The notes below the pieces were generated by a model. It saw only the letters and a list, made by a program, of their open reading frames with translations. It was not told the origin of the DNA and searched no databases. Below are positions 49,880-59,911 of a stretch of 64,000 nt of DNA, in pieces. The DNA is from Onthophagus taurus (Eukaryota > Arthropoda > Insecta > Coleoptera > Scarabaeidae), in assembly GCF_036711975.1 (NCBI RefSeq), contig NC_091973.1, forward strand, positions 5,704,001 to 5,768,000, given 5' to 3'. The translations under genes and the position numbers were made by a program. The number at the start of each line of letters is the position of its first letter. Within the stretch, counting starts at the first letter, position 1.

Positions 49880-50146
49880 ATTTCACATTTATTTCAAAAA
49901 GTTTAAAAAGGAAAGAATGGTTAAGAACTATGATACTGCAGTTATGTATCCAATCCTAACATGTGGGACTGCTCGTCCAAAAACTATAAAAATAGAAAAC
50001 TTTGGAAATCAGCTATGGATGAAATTTCCAATAAGTTGGGAGTTCCGACTCTAGAAGTCAGGAAACGAAAAGCAGCCAGACAGCAGGAGAAAATTTTGAA
50101 GTCAAATGGGAATTTTAAACTTCATAGATGGACCGATATGTGGTAG
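49880..50146 (+). pseudogene. MADF (Myb/SANT-like) domain fragment
   Basis: The plus-strand frame contains WDCSSKNYKNRKLWKSAMDEI, close to the MADF pattern of a Trp and Asp, then YKN(R), then W..I. MADF/Myb-like proteins are the accessory DNA-binding protein of PIF/Harbinger transposons, and a Harbinger transposase relic lies just downstream in convergent orientation. The frame is shifted relative to the upstream part (49,869-49,990), so the copy is broken. Confidence 0.6.
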
Positions 50147-50489
50147 TGACACAATATTGGATTCATTGGTAAGTTAAATCATACATTTTTTATATAATAA
50201 TAATAAGCCTTTATTTAGATAACGTAGCGGGTGAAGTTTAGCCCAATTTAACCAGTTACTCTCCCAAACAACCGGAATAATAACATGTCAAGCCTTTTCT
50301 ATCAAATAAAAGTTTAACACTCTACAGAAATAAAACACAATACATAATAAATCACATAATAGCAGAGCTTAATCATCTGAACTTTACTTTAATTCATACA
50401 AATCGCTAGTATTAGTCTTATTCACATCTATGATAATGACAAAAATAATTGCTTATTGGACCTGGAAAAAAGTGTTGAATTCATTTGCT

Positions 50490-50834
50490 TTAAATCATCT
50501 GGAAGATTATTATATAACTTAATGGCATTGTAAAAAAAGATCTCTTAAACATTGCCGTGGTATGACGAGGAATTTGTGACAACAACGCGTAGAAAGCCGA
50601 AGTATTTCTACCAATGAAGAACTCACGCAAACGTACAGAAGCCGTAGGGGAAGTCAGCAAGCCATGAACAAAACAGACCATATGATGCCGCCAGCGATCG
50701 TCCATTTTTATCCAGTTCAACCCTTTGCATGCATGAGAGATATGGTCGTATTTACGTAGACCCAATATCAATCTTGAGCAGCAGTTTTGAATTTTTTGCA
50801 ATCTCAACTTGCATACCGACGGCAATTTTATCAT
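50490..50834 (-). pseudogene. Non-LTR retrotransposon fragment, inserted in Harbinger debris
   Basis: LQKIQNCCSRLILGLRKYDH and the following WIKMDDRWRHHM match the segment after the reverse transcriptase domain of jockey/CR1-like elements (a consensus like LQ..QN...R...GL.K.DHI). It lies between the MADF fragment and the Harbinger transposase fragment and most likely interrupted that element. Confidence 0.65.
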
Positions 50835-50839
50835 ATGCC

Positions 50840-51430
50840 TTGGAATAGTTCAAGAGCACAAGAACCCCACACATACCAGCATCACGAGCAGAAAAAAGAT
50901 CCGTTTACGATTATTAATGTATATTTGTATTGCCATGGAACTTCTCCTTCATGGCGGAAATATTGTGTAAATGTCAGTTGTACATCTTTGGTTTCCAAAT
51001 TTTTGCAAAGGTTAGAATTAACTTGTAGGATCTGAGTGTCTACTTTCCACTGTCCTGGTTGTATTGTGCCATTTTCGTGATCTTTCACATTGAAAGTGTT
51101 TTAGACCGTATCATTAAGAAAATATCAGGTTCTAATTCGATTGGTCTTCTTTGTTCACCATGCAGATTTCTAAATGCATGTGATTTCATAATGTATGGTT
51201 TCATGGAAAAAGTCTTAGTTCCTCCTGGTAGTGGTCTAGCTTTTGGAAATTTTAAACTATCATTAGCAAGCTTCTTTGATAAAGATTCATTAAAAACGCC
51301 TCCTTAACAAATTCTTCCAAAAGTTCCAACAATAATATATTGAAATTTGTAGTCTGCGTCAGCCAATACCACTAATAATTGTAGTACAGACTTCCACTAT
51401 GTTTAGATGTTCTAATGACAACTGTGGAAA
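50840..51430 (-). pseudogene. PIF/Harbinger transposase fragment (DDE domain, C-terminal half)
   Basis: Read on the minus strand the broken frames give HSGSLYYNY, then LADADYKFQYIIVGTFGR, then GGVFNESLSKKLANDSL, PLPGGTKTFSMKPYIM and finally YFRHEGEVPWQYKY. These are consecutive landmarks of the Harbinger-type DDE domain, including the Asp of the D-A-D/x-YKF motif, and of the C-terminus. Stops and frame shifts interrupt it, for example just before GGVFN. Confidence 0.7.
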
Positions 51431-52569
51431 CAGCGTATTCAGAGATAAATTATATCACGAGAGAAAAATTTCTGAACTCGAGTGTTTCACAGAAATATCT
51501 TTGTTCTATGTCATAAAACAAAAACTCATGAAATTTTAGTCTCCTTGTCTCACTCCTATAGCTTATAATCGGTCTAATGATTGTTTTGTATATTCATACT
51601 TTTTTCATATTTTCAATTCATACTTGTTAATTTGATTATTAATTAATCGTGTTTGACTAATGGCAGAATTAACAGCGAGTTTAGTTTTATTTTGTTTTTT
51701 TTTCAAAAGCTCTTGATTTTATGACGTTTTAATTTCAAATAATTTAAGTTATAAACTTTTAATGAGTACGGTATAGATAACAATCTACAAGTCTTTTATA
51801 TCGAGATCGGTTTTTATAACTCCGTCTCTTTATTTCTGTGGGAATAAAACGAATTAAACAAAGGGCCGCATTAAGGAACACACCTTTATTGTAAATTGTA
51901 CAGAAATAATAGATTTAAAATAATTTTAGTTTAAATTCGATCCTGTTCTTGTCTCGCCGACTTTTATTTATGACCCTCATAAAAATCGATGTTGTTTGAA
52001 ATTGTGGTATAGTTTTTATTCCGATATTTCTGATGATTTTACGACCGTGAGAAATAATACTGGCAATAATTATCGCTGGGAAAAATCAGCTCAAGGTACG
52101 TGATTTATGATAGGCCGTCGTAACGAACTAAGTCCAGGGGCGCACTTCTTTTTTATTTTATACAAATATTTTTTTACGCATAAAAAAAGAAAAAACACTT
52201 AAACAGTTATAGTACTAATTTTGTATACATTTGAGAAATACAAATTTTAAACAAATTGTTTATTTTCACACATAATATATAAATTTTTAAATATTATGTG
52301 TTTAACAAATGTGTTTTCAGCAGCACATCTCCTCCATATTAAGATTGATATTAAGATGAAATGAAATACTGAAATTAATGAAATAAAATGAAATTATTAT
52401 TAAAGAAAAATTAAAAAATCACACGCTCACGTGAGTGGTACAAAAATTGATACCCGCTCACGGTGGGTCATCATTTGCACATCTCTAATCTGAATATGGG
52501 GGTCAATACAGAACACAATCCATTGATCAGAACTGATCTCCTTCCTCTGTACCCAGCCCAGAAAATTCT
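51431..52569. other. Intergenic stretch
   Basis: AT-rich sequence with no gene recognised. Confidence 0.35.
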
Positions 52570-52930
52570 ACACCAAGATGTATAAACTGAAGCACCGATT
52601 CTATGTTGTGATTTCGCTGTCTCTATACCGACGTTTTTCCTCGTCTGTAGCAGTAACTTTGTCTTCTCCTTGTTGCCGCACTGTTTTGTTGATTAGCAAC
52701 CCCATTTTCCTTATTACATGCCCATCTCCCTGTTTCAAACCCTGCGAGATCTGGGAGTCGTCCGTCAGTTGGCTCTGAACAAGTCGTATCAACTTTACTG
52801 GGATTTCAAAGTGTTCCATGACATATTCTTAGGCTTTATTTAGTATCTCCTTAACAGTAAATATTTAGTCTGTGGTGGATCTTCCCTTTCTAAATCTTGC
52901 TTAGTGCATGATGTTTTTGGCAAGATAGGA
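52570..52930 (-). pseudogene. Non-LTR reverse transcriptase fragment
   Basis: The minus strand reads, with interruptions, a segment like FRKGRSTTD, then TVKEILNKA, then EHFEIPVKLIRLVQSQL and SQGLKQGD. These follow the order of reverse transcriptase motifs 2-4 (ending G-L-R-Q-G-D). The catalytic YxDD motif is absent. It may belong to the same family as the C-terminal fragment at 49,343-49,711. Confidence 0.7.
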
Positions 52931-53173
52931 CATAAATAACTTTAAATAATTAAACACCATGATAAAATTAAAAATTGTCTGTGTATATTTTGTACTGAAG
53001 GACCAATATAATTACAATTAATTACATTTTCATTTACATTTAGTTTATCCTCATGAGATATATACAAATTCATTAAAACTTAACTAACAAAGTGAACTAA
53101 TTTTATAAAAGATACACACGATTTTCGATTTTAGTAGACATGTATCACATTTATAAAGAGGGTACCACGTTAT

Positions 53174-54489
53174 TCATGCTGTTGAAGGTCTAGGATTTCC
53201 TTCCCAAGCATCAAACTCGCTTTGCTTCTGTGCTTTCTTTAATTCTAAAAATTAATTTTATATTATTTTTGATGTACACAAAATTAATGTTAGTTTAGAA
53301 ATGAAAATAATAATTGTAGTTTCTGTACTTTATTACTACTTTACATGTTTCAACTTTGAGTCATACTAGGCGAAACTACACTTGTCATTATTTTCATAAA
53401 ATACTCATAAAATTAATATTACCTTTAGCTTTACGTAATTCTTCTCGTTCGCGAGCTTGCTCCTCTTTGCTTATTCTCAAACCTGTACCTAAATGCGAGG
53501 TAATCATTCTACGTGCAGTTTGCATACTTGTTTGTGGTCTTCGAAGAGCTGGTTTCAAATCTGATTTTGACGCCACCTGACAGGCTATTGCACTTGCATA
53601 ACCCATTCTTCTTGATTTTATTATGTCATGCTTTAAATTTAGTGCCATATTGGCTAAAAGAGAAGTGTGTAAAATTTATTAAAAATATTGATTTAATATG
53701 TACCTTGTGTTGGTGTACTAAAAACCAATAAAGCGTGGGTTTCATCACACCATTTCACGTACATAGATTCTTTATTAACTTCGTGATAGAGTTGGATTAA
53801 ATCTTGTGTTTTAAATGAGGGGGGAAAATCATAGAGTTCTATGACATGCTCGAGATCTGAGAATTCTGTTCTCGGTGGTGGTTGTTCCTCTTCTTCTTCC
53901 TCTTCCTTGTTTATTGATTCGTTGTGTTTGTCATCTTCGTACTCTTCAGCTATCTAGAATGTTGGAAATAAGTGTTAGTAAAGAAATTTAGATAAAATAT
54001 GCGGAAAGCATGATTACCACCTCAACTATATCATCGTCCTCGTTAAACAAGTCTTCCCAATTGGCTACTTGTTGGTCTTTGAGGATGACTTTTGGTTTTT
54101 CTGCTTTCCTTTGGAGATCGATACGCAAAACATCGTTGTTACCTACATTTACATGTTTGATAATGGGTCGCGTTTTTCTATTAATGTTAGAGATGACCCT
54201 TTCCATTTCTTGCTTTTCTAAATCAACGTTCTTATCCTCAGACAAAGACGTTTCATTCAACATTATAACTAAGGATTGCTCTTCATTAGTATTTTTTGAA
54301 GCATGGGTAGTCTCTTCTGTGTGAGTTTCCATGTTTGGAGAATTTCGTTTCTTGCTATAAGTGTTTAAATGTCAACAAGTTAATTAAAAAATATTTACCT
54401 CAAACTGACCTTGTAGATCTTTGTGCAGGAGGAACGTACAATTTCTGTGCTGGTCTTGATTTCTTCTTTTCCGCTTTTTTATCCTCCAT
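53174..54489 (-). CDS. R3HCC1/R3HCC1L-type protein
   Basis: Five exons join in phase: 54,489-54,410, 54,354-54,018, 53,953-53,704, 53,653-53,423 and 53,244-53,174, giving 322 residues. The start has the family's SRPAQKLYVPPAQR motif. NWEDLFNEDDD mid-protein matches the conserved NWEDLF(D). The C-terminal half is the RRM-like region: VIELYDFPPSFKTQDLIQ, VKWCDETHALLVFSTP and ALNLKHDIIKSRRM. It is followed by TARRMITSHLG, a Glu/Arg/Lys coiled coil and DAWEG near the end, exactly as in vertebrate R3HCC1L. The vertebrate R3HCC1 has an R3H domain; none is visible here, so it is the short form. The molecular role is poorly known; RNA binding is inferred from the domain. Confidence 0.85.
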
Positions 54490-55520
54490 CCTCACTGGCA
54501 CTGTTTAATAAAATCCGTTCATAGTCCGTCAAGTGTTATTCTATTTTTAATCACATCACAGTTGTCGGAGGACTTGAGCGCGAAATACTATGTATCGCGA
54601 TGGAATGACCGCGGAAACGATGCCTATTGAAAGTAAAATGAAAGTAAAATCGGAGACCTTTACATAACTATGAAATCATTACTTTCTCTCTTGCTCATGG
54701 CATTCCTTTCCTGTAATTTCTGTCACGCAATAAAAACAGCCGAACAATCAACTCGAAAATGGCTATTTAAATCACTCAATATGGTTGTATTACGCCGCGT
54801 AATATCGATACAAACAAATTAATGATTATCGTGGCTTTGTTCAAATATACAATTCGGTATGACGCATCCACTCATTTCTACCTATTATCTGGCTTCCTAC
54901 GTGACTGGAGGGGGAATAAAAACAACAAAACATCAAGGACGATATCTGCTCGGATGTAGAATTTGATAAAATTCTACTCCACACTTTATGTGTTATTTAT
55001 TTCAAATTGTTTATCTTGTATTATTCATTTATTAATAAGATTGAATTAAATATATCTAAGCCACATCTTCTACTTGTTCATAGATGGTGCTTTATTTATG
55101 TATATTTAGGTTTATTGACTTATCCAATTTGTTGTTTGAGGGGTAGGAAAGGAATGTGACGTCATGATTTCTCCTTGGAATAAAAATCTTTTTTCGGAGT
55201 TTATTTTTTTAAATTTTGAAATATTTTTATTGGATCAATTAATTTCTGAGCTTTTTTACGACTCATAATAAAGATGATATAGGTAGTTACACTTTTTATT
55301 AACGAATTTCGGCCAAAATTACTTATGTTATTAATGTGGGAAGTTGGACAACCATGTATTCAACAGATCTTGCGCTGTAGCGTTCTGTCAAAATACAAAA
55401 GGAAAGCGTGTTTCGGTGGCCCCCCCTAAAATTACAACAACATATCAACAAACATATCCTGGCCAAGTTATGAGCCCACAAAAACATGAAGCTTAAAATT
55501 TTTGGTGATTTTTCAACGAG
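54490..55520. promoter_or_regulatory. Divergent promoter region (R3HCC1L-type gene / PH-PDZ gene)
   Basis: The two flanking genes are head-to-head about 1 kb apart, so this stretch should hold both promoters. No TATA box is evident, as usual for broadly expressed genes. The frame at 55,323-55,577 (minus) only overlaps the first exon of the PH-PDZ gene and is not a gene. Confidence 0.4.
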
Positions 55521-56943
55521 ATGGCTGAACATAATTCCACGACAGCGTTCGATACCCCGCTGTTTAGGGAAATACATAAGAACTCTTGGCTGACAAAAGT
55601 TCCTACAGAGAACACGAAAAAGGTATGTTTATTTAATTTACTTAAATAATGCACAACCTATTTTTATTTGATATTATTATTTTTAGAAAAAAGAGAAAGT
55701 ATGGGTGGTATTTTGTGTCCATGATGATAACGAAGCTTACTTAGAAACATATTTTGATTCAAAAATGGCAGCAACACATAAACCTGACTGGTACGTCTCT
55801 TTACAACATACTAGTCATGTCTCACCAACAATATGCCCTCAAGAACAAGAATATGAATTTGTGATTACCTTATACAACGAAGTTGTACGCTTAGCAGCCC
55901 CCACATCTGAGCAAATGCTTGATTGGGTGGAGAGTTTACGTGCAAAATTACAAGAACTGAGGATACTCAGTCCAAAAGAAAATATTTATTCAAAAATGCC
56001 AGAGAACAAGGCAGCTAATTTGTTACCAACACGAGATCCTACATCTCCGTTACCGCCCCCGCCGGCTGTGCCACCTGTAATGTTGCCTGGAGTGGAGCCA
56101 TTTGAATTGTCCTTGCACAGAAGTGGATCAAATGAAGAACAACAGAGTAGCGTATTTAATTTTGAAGATTTGCATTCCACTTTGACAAGTAGAAGCAGTT
56201 ATGACAGGCTTTTTGTGGAAAGACCAGGTCCGTCCACGAGAAGTTTTAGCTCACCCAGCCATTTACAACCTCCCCCTCAACCATCATCATATCGTACACT
56301 ACGAGAACAGCAAGTTTTACAATTACAAAAAGAAATGAAACATCCCAGTGGAGTAAGGTTACAATTAAGGCGGAAAGATTGTATTAGCTCAATAGCTTTA
56401 GTTGATATATTTAATGGAGTTTGGATTTGCGGTTGGAAACAAAAAGAACATCCCATGTTATATAATGCTTTACACATTGGTGATCAATTATTATTTGTTG
56501 AAAACATTCCCGTAAAAAATTCGACTGAGGCTAATAAGATTTTACGTCATTCCTGTTGTGGTTTATACGTGAATGTTGTAGTCAAACGTGTACCGCACGG
56601 AAAAGTATTTATAATCCATCGGGATACCGAAGGTCAAGCGTTGGGTATCGTCCAAGAAGGTAACACGGCTGTGATACGATCCGTTCAGGTTGACAGCTTG
56701 GCGGCAAGGCACGGATTATCTGGTAGGACTCAAACTTGCGACGGTTTATCGTTTACGAACTGGGTACTGACTGAAATAAATGGCCGTCCATTGAACCTAT
56801 TCTTTAAAGAGAACCAAGTACGAGACAGACTTAATTCCGTCGGAAGAGATATATCAATATTGGTACAACCAATGGATTTAATCAAACAGATGAAGAAACA
56901 AATGAAAAATTTAAGAAATTACAAGGATTACATATTGCAATAA
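55521..56943 (+). CDS. PH domain plus tandem PDZ-like protein
   Basis: Exons 55,521-55,622 and 55,687-56,943 join in phase 0, giving 452 residues. Residues about 14-127 look like a PH domain: the opening LFREIHKNSWLTKVP, then KVWVVFCVHDDNEAYLETYF, and the terminal helix MLDWVESLRAKL with the conserved Trp. A proline-rich linker follows at about 152-170 (SPLPPPPAVPPVMLP). Two PDZ-like segments follow, about 225-310 (GVRLQLRRKDC, then ALHIGDQLLFVENIPV) and about 312-400 (LGIVQEGNTAVIRSV, then WVLTEINGRPL). The C-terminus is basic and helical, ending NYKDYILQ. The layout suggests a membrane-associated adaptor binding phosphoinositides and partner C-termini. I know of similar uncharacterised insect proteins but give no symbol. 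The second exon is long and intron-free. Confidence 0.85.
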
Positions 56944-57389
56944 AAAATAAAACTAATCAAACTTTTTAATTTCCTAAATTATTTTAATTTCACATCACAT
57001 TATTTATGTAATATAGATTTAAATCAATTGTAATGAAATAATACACGAAATTTGCTTAAAATTCGATAATTGCAATTCTATTTGTCAAAAAAAGTTGCTT
57101 TTTACAAATTTGATTTTTATCAAATTGATTATAAAATTTAAATAGAAGGTGCAATTTACTGACGTTAAATTCACGTATAACATAGAAAGAAATCTTCTAT
57201 TTAATTTTTTTATTGAGTTTATTAAAATATTACAATTAAAAATCATATCTTTTATTAAGCTACAAACTTTATTATTGATTTAAACTGATACATAGTATGT
57301 CTATTACAGACAAGTTTCCATTCTCTGCCCAATCTATTAAAGTGTTTGCACTTTATTTAATACATCATAAATATTGAGCGGTAATATTA
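56944..57389. other. 3' region of the PH-PDZ gene
   Basis: AT-rich sequence. AATAAA occurs directly after the stop codon (56,948). The text at about 56,966-57,060 resembles that at 59,817-59,912 in the same orientation, on the far side of the transposon nest. Confidence 0.35.
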
Positions 57390-57440
57390 GTACTGTCTTA
57401 CATGACTATGTACTGTCTTGAAGAATATCTTCATCAGTAA

Positions 57441-57534
57441 TTAACACATCTTGCGCGGGAAGCGACTAAACTCGTTTTGCATGGTATTGATGCCCGCTAC
57501 AAGGTAAGACCTTGGCCGGCGCAAGATGTGTTAA
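57441..57534. mobile_element. Short TTAA-flanked inverted-repeat element (piggyBac-like MITE)
   Basis: TTAACACATCTTGCGC at 57,441-57,456 is mirrored by GCGCAAGATGTGTTAA at 57,519-57,534. Removing the insert and one TTAA restores an uninterrupted reading frame of the surrounding Tigger transposase (…ERSDK-LITDED…), which proves a TTAA target duplication. TTAA targeting is the hallmark of piggyBac, although the terminus here starts CACA rather than the usual CCC. Confidence 0.75.
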
Positions 57535-58089
57535 CTTATCAGAACGTTCATTTGCTCCTATAGCCCAATCATATATTTCATTATCGTCCAATACTGTTTC
57601 AATACAATTGCGCTAATGGTATATAACCACTCAGGATAACGGATTGTTTAGCGACAACTATTTTAATTTGCTGCCAATGTCTCCATTCATCACCAACAAA
57701 GTACACAGTACCTTTCTTCTGTATGTCGTTTTCATTGATCTAATTATTCCTTGATCTTAGTATTTGGTGGAAAGAAGAGAAGTGTAAAGTGTCCATCCAC
57801 CGATGTCACCTCTTCTTCAGTTCCGTGGCACGTAGCATTATCCAATAAAGGAACAGCTTTAAGAGGTAAATTTTCACGAATTAAATATTGAGTATAAATA
57901 CATCATTTATAGTATACGGGGTGGTTCAATTTTTAATCGGGAAACTTTACTACGACGTAGTACTTGCCAGTAGTAGATACATACAAAATTTCAAATTCTA
58001 CGGTTTACTTATATCCGAAATAAAAGATAAATTGCAAATTTTTGGCTCACCTTTGACAGCTCATAGCTCGAAAACAAAAGAGTTGCGAC

Positions 58090-59109
58090 TAGGGTTCGGA
58101 ATAACGGAATCCCGGTAATACCGATACCGGGATCCCGACCGATTTTTGTCAAATTTTAATACCGGTATTTTTTCCACAATACCGGTATTTTTCGGTATTT
58201 TCTTATTTTTATAAATTTTTATTTTCCGTAAAATTAATGATGCAATATCATCACTAACACCTGTCAAATTAGCAGTATAGGCTCTATGTCGAAGAGATGC
58301 AAACCTCTTAATGGCAGATGTAGCTGTAACATTTATGATAGAACTCTTAAAGAATCAAATTTCCCAATTGCAAAACTTACATAATACTTTATTACAGAGA
58401 CTATTAGAACGTCACTCAAGTTTGCCTCAAGTATTACAATACCTACACAACAATACACAAAATATCTTTTTTTTTTCGTTATTAACCAAAACGAATATAA
58501 GACAAAAAATTATAAGTTTATTAAATAGACTAACGGACGAAAACAAAGAAAACCTACCGAGTACATCACATGAACAAAAATATTTAACTAGTACATCAAG
58601 TGAATAAGAATAAATATCGCTATTAACGAAAAATTATCATCTGCTCCACTAATTTCCAAAAGTATCACTTTCGAAGCCAAGCAGTCATCTTCAAAAAATT
58701 TATGACTACATAATCAAATCACCATTCCTCCAACAAGCGTGGAATCAGAGAGGGTTTTCTCATCAGTCCAAAGTTTTTGTACAACAATCCGTTGTAAACT
58801 TAATGATAATACATTAGAAAACCTATGTATTTGAAGAGCACATTTTAATAAGTCGTATTACAAATAAGTATTTTGTATTAAGCATTTGCACTACGACTTA
58901 TTGATATATATAATGAATAATTATTTATTTATTTTACATTTTTATAATAAATTTATTATCAAATTTCGTTTCATTCATTATTTTACCTCTAGATTTTTAG
59001 CATCTTTATATTTTTTTCCAATACCGGTATTAATACCGGTATACCGGTATCACATTGAAAATATACCGAAATACCGGTATTCAATATTCGGTCGGTATTC
59101 CGAACCCTA
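58090..59109 (+). mobile_element. Non-autonomous hAT element with 8-base target duplication
   Basis: The element begins TAGGGTTCGGAATA and ends with the complement TATTCCGAACCCTA. The 8-base sequence GTTGCGAC occurs immediately outside both ends (58,082-58,089 and 59,110-59,117), the classic hAT target duplication. GGTATT/AATACC-rich subterminal repeats line both ends. The interior retains a transposase fragment (58,311-58,607) and a C-terminal hAT motif with VESERVFSSVQSF around 58,740-58,780, but nothing like a full transposase. Confidence 0.92.
58311..58850 (+). pseudogene. hAT transposase remnants within the non-autonomous element
   Basis: The 98-codon frame at 58,311-58,607 is a linker-like piece (ENKENLPSTSHE). 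After a gap, about 58,720-58,850 reads PTSVESERVFSSVQSF, then RCKLNDNTLENLCI, which is the C-terminal dimerisation region of hAT transposases. The catalytic domain has been deleted. Confidence 0.7.
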
Positions 59110-59640
59110 GTTGCGACCCTATGTTTATATAAAAAACTTCTTTTGGCAAGTACTACGTCCCAGTAAAGTTTCCCCATTAAAAACTGAACGACTCGGCATT
59201 TTTAAAACAACGGAGATTTTTGGCTTTTCCAGTCATTAATAGTGGAAGTTTATGGTTACACAGTTGCATTAACACATGGCATAATTTTTTTTAATTTTAA
59301 CCCTTTTTTCATCTTTCATCACATGTTTTATAGTTTAAATTCTTATAAATTAATCCTGTCTCATCGGCACTATAAATTTGTTGAGGATGTAAAGTTAGAT
59401 TTATTTTTCACGAAAACTTTCAATAAATGATTTGCGGAAAGTTATTCTCCGCTAATTTTTAATAATTCTATGGCCCGACTGGCTTGAAATTTTATGCTTG
59501 AATTAAGTTTTATGAAATTCTTAATAATAGTGTTATTCTTAATTCTTTCATTTAAAAACCAAGTATATAACGATCTTTCAATATCCGGAACCAATACTTT
59601 TTTATTCGTTTCGAGTCAAAAAATTTTCTATATTTTCTCG

Positions 59641-59911
59641 TCATTTTTAAGTTAACTCACTTAACCTTAAATGTCAAACATTGCAGTTATGGAAAACAAA
59701 TGAAATCAAAACCGGTTGCTACTATAGAGATTTGCAAATAGAGAATGTTGCGTTTATCGAATTTTTACTGTAATTACATTATTTATTTTAACACATCCTT
59801 ACCGCAATAAAACGAGTCTTTTTAATTTCTTAAATTATTTTAATTTTATATTGTGTAAATAACATAGTATAAATTCGAGTCGATTGTAAAATTAAAAAAA
59901 AACAATTTTGC
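59641..59911. other. Spacer between the transposon nest and the serpin gene
   Basis: AT-rich sequence containing the serpin's 3' untranslated region on the minus strand. No further feature is recognised. Confidence 0.35.

Larger units (their letters stand above)
57917..59196. mobile_element. MITE with ~50-base terminal inverted repeats, carrying a hAT insertion
   Basis: The left end (CGGGGTGGTTCAATTTTTAA, then GGGAAACTTTAC and ACGTAGTACTTGCC) matches the reverse complement of the right end over about 50 bases. Without the nested hAT element it would be about 250 bases long. It lies within the Tigger transposase relic. The target duplication is not clear to me. Confidence 0.7.
57390..59640 (-). 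pseudogene. Tigger/pogo-type transposase pseudogene, split by insertions
   Basis: On the minus strand, landmarks appear in the right order from 59,640 downward: DIERSLYTWF (the helix-turn-helix region of CENP-B/Tigger proteins), QIYSADETGLIYKNL (first catalytic Asp, about 59,350-59,395), LLMTGKAKNLRCFKNAES (about 59,194-59,245), VPLLDNATCHG (second catalytic Asp region, about 57,820-57,875), PPNTK, and ANERSDKLITDEDILQD at the C-terminus (about 57,415-57,565). Stops and frame shifts show that it is dead. It is interrupted by a TTAA-flanked short element and by a MITE that itself carries a hAT element. Confidence 0.8.

Noticed and set aside
54010-54324. 104-codon plus-strand frame
   Set aside because: It is antisense to exon 2 of the R3HCC1L-type gene, whose sense frame has clear family motifs and phase-consistent splice sites.
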